From: Baffinella frigidus | Lineage: Eukaryota; Cryptophyceae; Cryptomonadales; Baffinellaceae | Reading direction: 5' to 3' | DNA length: 16,961 bases | Assembly (NCBI GenBank): GCA_026770585.1 | Contig: MU647110.1 | Coordinates: 138,274-155,234 of the forward strand | In this document: piece by piece, positions 13,892 through 16,961 of the stretch | How the letters are laid out: every line of letters begins with the position of its first letter | How positions within the stretch are numbered: position 1 is the stretch's first letter | The notes under the pieces: generated by a model | What the model was told of the DNA's origin: nothing | The model's input: only the letters and a program-made list of their open reading frames with translations | Database searches by the model: none | Position numbers and translations under genes: made by a program

Positions 13892-14076
13892 GTGAGAAAT
13901 GAGAAGGCATGGCCATCAGGTATTCCCTTCCGGTCCTTGGTAAGATCCGGACGTACACGCCGAAAAAATCAGCGGAATGCCACGAGGCCCCGTGGTAACG
14001 ACCAGTCGAACGACTGGCGGAAGGGGGTGGGGGTAGGGAGAGGGAGAGGGGGGAGGGAGGGGGGGAGGCAGGGAGA

Positions 14077-14112
<36 letters not shown>

Positions 14113-14161
14113 GGAGGGAGAGAGAGAGCAGTGCAGAACCGCGATTGATCAGCTTGGCACT

Positions 14162-14194
14162 GCGCTCTCCGACTTCCTATGGGTCGGCCTCTGG
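14162..14194 (+). pseudogene. Copy of exon 5 3' end before GTAGGG
   Basis: GCGCTCTCCGACTTCCTATG then GGTCGGCCTCTGG, 33 bases like the exon 5 end with four or five changes, followed by GTAGGG and a TTTAGGG-like stretch. Confidence 0.75.
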
Positions 14195-14295
14195 GTAGGG
14201 TTTAGGGGTTTGGGTTTAGGGTTTTGGGTGAGAAAGATGCGTGGTCCTCTGCTCTTGGCCTCTGCTCTTGGCGGCAATTCCAATCCCTGCATCGC

Positions 14296-14508
14296 TAAAC
14301 CCTACCTCCTGAACCCCACACCCTAAACCCTAAACCCTAAACCCTGAACCCTGAACCCTAAACCCTAAACCCCAAACCCCAAACCCCAAACCCTAAACCC
14401 CCAAACACTAAACACTAAACCCAGAACCCAGAACCCAGAACCCAAACCCCAAACCCCAAACCCCCAAACCCCAAACCCTAAACCCTAAACCCTAAACCTT
14501 AAACCCGG
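14296..14508 (+). repeat. Telomere-like CCCTAAA array in intron 5
   Basis: Long array of CCCTAAA, CCCCAAA, CCCAGAA and CACTAAA units, C-rich strand on the coding strand, running directly into GGCAG|GTGCGG at the interrupted exon 6 copy. Confidence 0.9.
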
Positions 14509-14511
14509 CAG

Positions 14512-14649
14512 GTGCGGTGCATGGTGCTCTCGACAGCGATCGTCTCAGGCAAGGGCAAGCGGGATATATATATCATATATACATTTACATATATATATAT
14601 ATATTTATTTATTTATTTATATACATGTATATAAGGCCTCCTCGCACCA
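14512..14649 (+). pseudogene. Copy of exon 6 interrupted by a TA-rich insertion
   Basis: 14512-14560 is identical to the first 49 bases of exon 6 and has its own acceptor CGGCAG. After 73 bp of TA-rich sequence, AGGCCTCCTCGCACCA (14634-14649) continues exactly where the match stopped. The copy then ends in CCCTAAACTCC. An intact exon follows within 30 bp. Confidence 0.85.
14561..14633 (+). repeat. TA/TATT microsatellite inside the exon 6 copy
   Basis: GGGATATATATATCATATAT followed by further (TA)n, (TATT)n and ACATGTATATAA. AT-only composition contrasts sharply with its GC-rich flanks, and it splits an otherwise continuous exon copy. Confidence 0.85.
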
Positions 14650-14674
14650 ACCCTAAACTCCACAAACTGTTCAG

Positions 14675-14796
14675 GTGCGGTGCATGGTGCTCTCGACAGC
14701 GATCGTCTCAGGCAAGGGCAAGCAGGCCTCCTCGCACCACAAGCACATCAACGTCTCCGTCAAGCCCTCCCTCGTCAACCGCGGCCTCTCCATCGG
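14675..14796 (+). CDS. RRP5: Rrp5-like protein, exon 6 (end of first S1 domain)
   Basis: Encodes residues 202-241 and two bases of the next Gly codon: VRCMVLSTAIVSGKGK, then HINVSVKPSLVNRGLSI. V-x-C-x-V-L-S, a basic turn and V-S-V-K-P-x-L-V-N-x-G-L are diagnostic of the C-terminal part of the first S1 domain in Rrp5. Almost every codon ends in G or C. The acceptor is TTCAG|GTG; the donor is taken as ATCGG|GTGCGC, the only choice that joins exon 7 in frame. Partial copies lie at 14512-14649, 14955-15017 and 15322-15355. Confidence 0.85.
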
Positions 14797-14847
14797 GTGC
14801 GCTTCAGAGTGGGAGGGAGTAGGCTACCTCTCAGTCTATTGTGGGCT

Positions 14848-14950
14848 GGTTTGGTGAGCACGGGCTCGTTCCCGCGCCCAACGGATTTGTGCGGGGAATG
14901 CAGCGTGTGGGCTTGAGAACGGGAGGGAGGCCCGAGTGAGGCAGAGCTAG
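14848..14950 (+). mobile_element. TTGGTGAGC...GAGGCAGAGCTAG element, copy in intron 6
   Basis: It starts near GGTTTGGTGAGCACGGGCTC and ends GAGTGAGGCAGAGCTAG, sharing CGTTCCCGCGCC, TTTGTGCGGGGAAT, GTGTGGGCTTGAGAA and GGGAGGGAG with the copy at 15200-15311. A shorter relative is at 651-692. It begins with a donor-like GTGAGC and contains AGGCAG near its right end. Confidence 0.7.
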
Positions 14951-14954
14951 ACGA

Positions 14955-15017
14955 GCACCACACGCACATCACCGTCTCCGTCAAGCCCTCCCTCGTCAAC
15001 CGCGGCCTCTCCGTCGG
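14955..15017 (+). pseudogene. Copy of exon 6 second half with donor
   Basis: GCACCACACGCACATCACCG through GTCAACCGCGGCCTCTCC to GTCGG, 63 bases like the exon 6 end with a few changes (Lys to Thr, Asn to Thr, Ile to Val), followed by GTCGGC rather than GTGCGC. It starts four bases after a mobile-element end. Confidence 0.8.
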
Positions 15018-15060
15018 GTCGGCATACCTCTCAGTCTCATCCGGGAACATGTTCAATGCC

Positions 15061-15116
15061 CTATCAAACCGGATTCCAGCCCTAATTAAAGTTACTTTGG
15101 GCACTAATTGATCTTC
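15061..15116 (+). repeat. 56-bp AT-rich dispersed repeat, intron 6 copy
   Basis: CTATCAAACCGGATTCCAGC then CCTAATTAAAGTTACTTTGG and a second CTAATTGATCTTC. It recurs at 15811-15866 with about five differences, 750 bp downstream in intron 7. Confidence 0.9.
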
Positions 15117-15199
15117 TTCCACCTCCTATGAACACATAGGGATCCATTTTCTTTTGAATTAAACATGTCCCCGGATTAAGTCTGTTTTGGGCTGGCTAG

Positions 15200-15311
15200 T
15201 TTGGTGAGCCCGGGGTCGTTCCCGCGCCGAAGTTGACGAATTTGTGCGGGGAATCCGCACAAAGCGTGTGAGCTTGAGAATGGGAGGGAGACCCGAGTGA
15301 GGCAGAGCTAG
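15200..15311 (+). mobile_element. TTGGTGAGC...GAGGCAGAGCTAG element, second copy in intron 6
   Basis: Begins CTAGTTTGGTGAGCCCGGGG and ends CCCGAGTGAGGCAGAGCTAG. It contains a small hairpin (TTTGTGCGGGGA/ATCCGCACAAA) missing from the copy at 14848-14950. It abuts another exon 6 fragment within about ten bases. Confidence 0.75.
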
Positions 15312-15321
15312 GAGGTGGCGG

Positions 15322-15355
15322 GCACCACACGCATATCAACGTGTCCGTGACACCC
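15322..15355 (+). pseudogene. Short copy of the middle of exon 6
   Basis: GCACCACACGCATATCAACG then TGTCCGTGACACCC resembles HHxHINVSV codons of exon 6, sharing the CACACGCA change with 14955-15017, which suggests it was copied from that copy rather than from exon 6. Confidence 0.7.
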
Positions 15356-15487
15356 CCCCCAACAAAATTAACCTCAGTGGCTTGCCTCGCCTTGAAAGGC
15401 CCTTACGACGGCGTGCCTCAACTTTATCCCTCGGATAAATTGACAGGCGAATATTCGCCCTAATTTGCCCTAAAAAACGCGGGTCTA

Positions 15488-15545
15488 TGCACGTGGGCAT
15501 GAAGCTGTACGGGGCGGTGTCGGCGATCGAGGAGCACAGCTACAC
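15488..15545 (+). pseudogene. Copy of exon 7 first half
   Basis: TGCACGTGGGCATGAAGCTG through GGCGATCGAGGAGCAC is identical to the start of exon 7 for 50 bases, then blurs (AGCTACACC against GGGTACGCC). It lacks the acceptor (CTATGCACG against GGTCGGTGCACG). The intact exon begins 39 bp later. Confidence 0.85.
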
Positions 15546-15583
15546 CTTTTTGCGAGTACTCACAAACTGCGAATTGTGTGTAG

Positions 15584-15695
15584 GTCGGTGCACGTGGGCA
15601 TGAAGCTGTACGGGGCGGTGTCGGCGATCGAGGAGCACGGGTACGCCGTCTCGCTCGGCAACCGCGAGCTCAACGCCTTTCTCCCCTTCGACGAG
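15584..15695 (+). CDS. RRP5: Rrp5-like protein, exon 7 (first half of second S1 domain)
   Basis: Encodes the last base of Gly242 and residues 243-279: SVHVGMKLYGAVSAIEEHGY, then AVSLGNRELNAFLPFDE. V-G-M-x-L-x-x-x-V-x-x-I-E-x-H-G-Y followed by G-F/A-L-P is the hallmark of the second Rrp5 S1 domain. The acceptor is TGTAG|GTCGG and the donor GACGAG|GTACCG. Reading through the donor meets TAG after 16 codons, so this donor must be used. Two further copies of the CTTYGACGAG|GTA edge follow in intron 7, and a partial copy precedes the exon. Confidence 0.87.
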
Positions 15696-15810
15696 GTACC
15701 GACGGTTGGGTGTGAGCTAGCGGGCGACTGCAGCGGTCTGTAGGCCATCAACACCATCAAGCAATCCCCAAAGCGGACACGTTTAGTACCGGCACGTTTG
15801 GCCAAACGGC

Positions 15811-15866
15811 CTATCAAACCGGATTCTAGCCCTAATTAAATTTACTTAGGGCCCTAATTAATCTTC
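15811..15866 (+). repeat. 56-bp AT-rich dispersed repeat, intron 7 copy
   Basis: Second copy of 15061-15116, with the internal near-palindrome AGGGCCCTAATTAAT. Both are flanked by GCC on the left. The neighbouring phrase AGTACCGGCACGTTTGGC also occurs twice here (about 15785 and 15868). Confidence 0.9.
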
Positions 15867-15905
15867 AGTACCGGCACGTTTGGCATGGTTTCATTGGCTT
15901 GGCTC

Positions 15906-15939
15906 GCGCGAGCTCAACGCCTTCCTTCCTTTCGACGAG
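15906..15939 (+). pseudogene. Copy of exon 7 3' end with donor
   Basis: GCGCGAGCTCAACGCCTTCC then TTCCTTTCGACGAG, followed by GTAACC, repeats the RELNAFLPFDE codons with three changes, all synonymous within the matching codons. Confidence 0.8.
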
Positions 15940-15961
15940 GTAACCCTAACCTTGCACCCTA

Positions 15962-15976
15962 CTTCCCTTTGACGAG
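15962..15976 (+). pseudogene. Second copy of exon 7 3' edge
   Basis: CTTCCCTTTGACGAG followed by GTACCAAC, 15 bases of the LPFDE edge plus the donor. Confidence 0.7.
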
Positions 15977-16815
15977 GTACCAACCCACACGGCGGACTGC
16001 GAGGTCCTCAAGACCCCCGTATTCCGGGGGTTACGTGACCAAGTTTGTACCAGGAAAGGGCTAAACTGAGTGAATTTGAACGATACTACGTTTGAGAGGT
16101 TCCTCTTGCTTCTCGACTGCCGTTCAAAAGTGGAACCTCTGTTAACTTAAGAAGTAACAGTGGAGTGCAGGGGGTGCAGGGGGTGCAAGGGGCAGGGGGG
16201 CTTTAAGATTCGAGGAGCTAGGGTTCATTTGGGGGGAGGGGGTTGGGTTTCGGGGAGAATGGCAGGGATGAAAGTTGCTGCACACCTTGATGCGAACGAG
16301 AGGCCTTAGCCCGAGTACCGGCTTAGTCCGGGCGACCCACTCGGGGCAGGTGTCGCGTCTTGCGCAGTTCGTGCAGCAGTCTGAGCCTTTCCCCCGAGAC
16401 CCTCCTTAGGTTTAGGGTTTTGGGCCCAGGGTGTAGGGCCTGGGGGATGCGGCGGTTCCGCGTTTTTCGTAACCAAAACATACGAAACATAAATTCACAC
16501 ATAAATAAATAAATCATTTCACTGACCCGTCTCACACGCGCACAGGTTCCATCGGGGGGGGGGGAGGGGGGCTGGGTCAAGGCCTGTTTGCGTGTTTAAT
16601 CCCTTGTATCCATTCTCGCGCAGGCGGGCGTAACACTAGAGCCGTTTTCAGTGGCCCCGCCGAACTCACCCTTTTCGGGCGGGCGACCCTGAACCCTAAA
16701 CCCTGAACCAGGTGCTGTACACGGACATGTCCCTCCACACGGGCATGATGACTCTGACAGTGTAGTGTACTCGGACGTGGGAAGCTGGCAGTGTGTCTAA
16801 CACGGACGCGACCAG

Positions 16816-16885
16816 GCGGGCGATCGCAACGGGAAGCTCAAGGTGGGGCAGCTAGTCGAGGGGCGCGTGACCAAGCTGCAGAAGG
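16816..16885 (+). CDS. RRP5: Rrp5-like protein, exon 8 (second half of second S1 domain), gene continues
   Basis: Encodes residues 280-302 plus one base: AGDRNGKLKVGQLVEGRVTK, then LQK. N-G-K-L-K-V-G-Q-L-V-x-G-x-V-T-K is a close match to the second half of the second S1 domain in Rrp5 family members. The acceptor is GACCAG|GCGGGC, phase 0 with exon 7; the donor is AAGG|GTACGC, leaving phase 1. Yeast and human Rrp5 proteins are around 1,700-1,900 residues with about a dozen S1 domains and C-terminal TPR-like repeats, so most of this gene lies to the right of the window. Confidence 0.82.
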
Positions 16886-16961
16886 GTACGCACCTTCTAC
16901 CTCTGTCCCAGTAAATCCGGGCTCGCCACAAATTCGCCCCCCCCCCTGAATGTGAATTTCC
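16886..16961 (+). other. RRP5: RRP5 intron 8, partial
   Basis: It starts GTACGC and runs off the window edge. It includes a C9-10 tract (about 16937-16946). No exon was recognised. Confidence 0.6.

Larger units (their letters stand above)
13437..14674 (+). other. RRP5: RRP5 intron 5
   Basis: 1238 bp. It holds C-rich low complexity, a split copy of exon 5, three further exon 5 edge copies, a GA-rich microsatellite (about 14021-14130), a short G-strand telomere-like stretch (14195-14230), a long CCCTAAA array and a split copy of exon 6. The phrase CAGCCTGGTGTATGTTCCGG with GACGCCCC is repeated at about 13482 and 13522. Confidence 0.7.
14797..15583 (+). other. RRP5: RRP5 intron 6
   Basis: 787 bp, acceptor GTGTGTAG|GTCGG. 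It contains two members of the TTGGTGAGC...GAGGCAGAGCTAG element, each abutting a partial copy of exon 6, an AT-rich 56-bp repeat shared with intron 7, and a partial exon 7 copy near the acceptor. Confidence 0.7.
15696..16815 (+). other. RRP5: RRP5 intron 7
   Basis: 1120 bp. It contains two copies of the exon 7 end, the AT-rich 56-bp repeat, two short hairpins (ACCCCCG at 16013/CGGGGGT at 16025; AGAGGTTCC at 16095/GGAACCTCT at 16132), a GGGTGCAGGGGGTGCA tandem (about 16168-16192), a TTTAGGG-like stretch near 16412 and poly-G. Before exon 8, the phrase GTGTACACGGACATG recurs loosely twice (about 16714, 16767, 16797). A pseudo-exon after CCTGAACCAG at 16712 runs into TAG within 18 codons. Confidence 0.65.

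Noticed and set aside
13263-13958. 231-codon minus-strand open frame
   Set aside because: It is antisense to RRP5 exon 5, its duplicate and telomere-like repeats; the repeats in the peptide mirror the exon duplication.
16621-16690. Exon 8 start copies (GCGGGCG after CAG and near 16677)
   Set aside because: The match is only seven GC-rich bases, too short to separate from chance.
16712-16765. Extra RRP5 exon after CCTGAACCAG
   Set aside because: The frame following exon 7 reaches TAG in 18 codons with no convincing donor before it, and the peptide does not fit the S1 domain.

Overview
The window looks like nuclear DNA of a eukaryote, most likely a microalga. The signs are many small exons with GT-AG introns, coding sequence dominated by G/C-ending codons, plant-type telomere-like repeats (TTTAGGG/CCCTAAA and variants such as TTGAGGG), and a very dense load of short non-autonomous inverted-repeat elements. 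No bacterial operon, ribosome-binding site or organellar gene was seen. The lineage is not certain; a prasinophyte-type green alga is a guess from the repeats and gene structure.

Only one gene is securely recognised. On the + strand from about 7896 to the right edge lie eight exons (907 nt, about 302 codons, all junctions in phase) of an Rrp5/PDCD11-type ribosome-biogenesis protein, continuing beyond the window. The exons encode an N-terminal FPRG motif, a Lys/Arg-rich linker, one complete S1 RNA-binding domain and most of a second. The seven introns total about 8.1 kb and are filled with CCCTAAA-like arrays, tandem repeats, mobile-element fragments and, most strikingly, partial copies of the neighbouring exons that often keep the splice junction.

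Layout: 1-5049 is gene-poor intergenic DNA with at least seven inverted-repeat (foldback/MITE-like) elements, dispersed repeats, GA-rich low complexity and one weak chromodomain-like open frame. 5050-5161 is a stray copy of RRP5 exon 1 with its splice donor destroyed. 5171-7137 holds further foldback elements, telomere-like G-strand arrays and a 79-bp tandem duplication. 7138-7895 is the unique-looking 5' flank of RRP5. 7896-16885 is the RRP5 5' part, with exon copies in introns 2-7, a tRNA-like Pol III promoter sequence antisense in intron 4, and a foldback carrying another inverted-repeat element in its centre (12769-13150).

The main biological story is a housekeeping gene whose introns appear to have expanded by repeated local duplication of exon edges plus insertion of hairpin elements. 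Intact and broken copies of the same exon lie side by side, so duplication, insertion and splice-site competition can be read directly from one sequence.
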